DNA of 64,000 bases from Sporosarcina aquimarina (lineage in GTDB: Bacteria; Bacillota; Bacilli; Bacillales_A; Planococcaceae). This document shows positions 63,742 through 64,000 of the stretch, piece after piece. The notes under the pieces are model-generated. The model was not told the DNA's origin, did not search any database, and saw only the letters and a program-made list of their open reading frames with translations. The stretch's first letter is position 1. Every line of letters starts with the position of its first letter. The DNA lies in assembly GCF_023715615.1 (NCBI RefSeq), contig NZ_JAMBOM010000002.1, forward strand, positions 248,001 to 312,000, written 5' to 3'. A program made the position numbers and the translations under genes.

Positions 63742-64000
63742 TCATCTTTTTCTAAGTAAATAAGGTACGGAAGATTTACTTTCTATTAATCCCTTTGAAT
63801 CAGTTATATGTATGTAATCCTCTGCTTTCTGAGAATCCATCCAAGTAATTTCTTCTATTTCTTCTGGCATGGAAATAGTCATCTCTCCACCGATTATTTT
63901 CCCTCTAAAAGTAAAGAAAATAGCATGATGTCCTCTATCTTCAAAAAATGCTTCACTTATAGAAAAAATACCATCTAGCTCAACATCTAATCCAGTCTCT
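63742..64000 (-). CDS. NUDIX hydrolase, C-terminal part, runs off the window
   Basis: The frame is open from the right edge to TGA 63742-63744 and encodes ETGLDVELDGIFSISEAFF, then HHAIFFTFRGKIIGGEMTI and EITWMDSQKAEDYI. ETGLDVE is the end of a Nudix box (GX5EX7REUXEEXGU), and the rest fits the ADP-ribose/NTP pyrophosphohydrolase fold. The N-terminus and most of the catalytic box lie outside the window, so the substrate cannot be inferred. Confidence 0.75.
   Translation of the reverse strand, partial: ETGLDVELDGIFSISEAFFEDRGHHAIFFTFRGKIIGGEMTISMPEEIEEITWMDSQKAEDYIHITDSKGLIESKSSVPYLLRKR

Overview
The window looks like a chromosomal segment of an endospore-forming member of the Bacillales, most probably Planococcaceae (Sporosarcina-like). 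The base composition is moderately AT-rich. An alpha/beta-type small acid-soluble spore protein sits behind a sigma-G-like promoter. The gene order follows the B. subtilis yt* region (ytxK-tpx-yteJ-sppA-ytcI-sspA-thiI-iscS-ezrA, rpsD-tyrS-acsA-acuABC-ccpA-aroA, murC-sftA-ytpR-ytpQ-ytoP-ytnP-trmB-dat, ytzG-ytgP-ytfP-leuS, yttB-ytqA-ytqB). I assigned family and function by recognising motifs and synteny; no database search was run.

Layout. 1-1.9 kb: the tail of a probable M24 peptidase, alanine dehydrogenase and a universal stress protein. 1.93-3.74 kb: a decayed IS1182-type insertion sequence sitting inside a terminator hairpin, where ackA would be expected from synteny. 3.8-18.3 kb: mostly minus-strand housekeeping genes (ytxK, tpx, yteJ-sppA, rarD, ytcI, sspA, iscS-thiI, ezrA, fRMsr on the plus strand, megL with a promoter/cre pair, dgcP). 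18.4-22 kb: rpsD with a strong promoter and leader, a 0.95-kb CGCG-rich repeat array, and tyrS under a T-box. 22-31.8 kb: a class A penicillin-binding protein, then the acetyl-CoA synthetase control block (acsA divergent from acuABC), ccpA and aroA. 31.9-49.6 kb: an FtsA-like ATPase, a YtxH stress protein behind a sigma-B-like promoter, murC, sftA, ytpQ-ytpR, peptidase, lactonase, trmB, dat, ytzE, ytzG and ytgP. 49.8-59.1 kb: ytfP, a second repeat array (0.73 kb), leuS under a T-box, the two CoA-transferase subunits, an MFS transporter and the ytqA-ytqB tRNA-modification pair. 59.2-64 kb: a looser accessory zone of small membrane proteins, a dead holin-like toxin, a REP-like repeat, a nucleotidyltransferase-like protein, an acetyltransferase and a truncated NUDIX protein at the edge.

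How genes work together: acsA/acuA/acuB/acuC form the acetylation switch for acetate use, and AcsA has Lys549 in the expected place. CcpA is encoded next door, and a full-consensus cre overlaps the predicted start of megL transcription. iscS and thiI overlap and probably cooperate in sulfur transfer. ytqA and ytqB overlap and probably act in the same wobble-uridine pathway. tyrS and leuS carry T-boxes with readable UAC and CUC specifiers.

The most unusual structures are the two intergenic arrays at 19379-20323 and 51167-51899. They have different sequences but share a core repeated about every 21 bp (two DNA helical turns). Both lie between convergent genes, and both follow the 3' end of a T-box-controlled aminoacyl-tRNA synthetase. 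I regard these as the best candidates for an undescribed DNA element.
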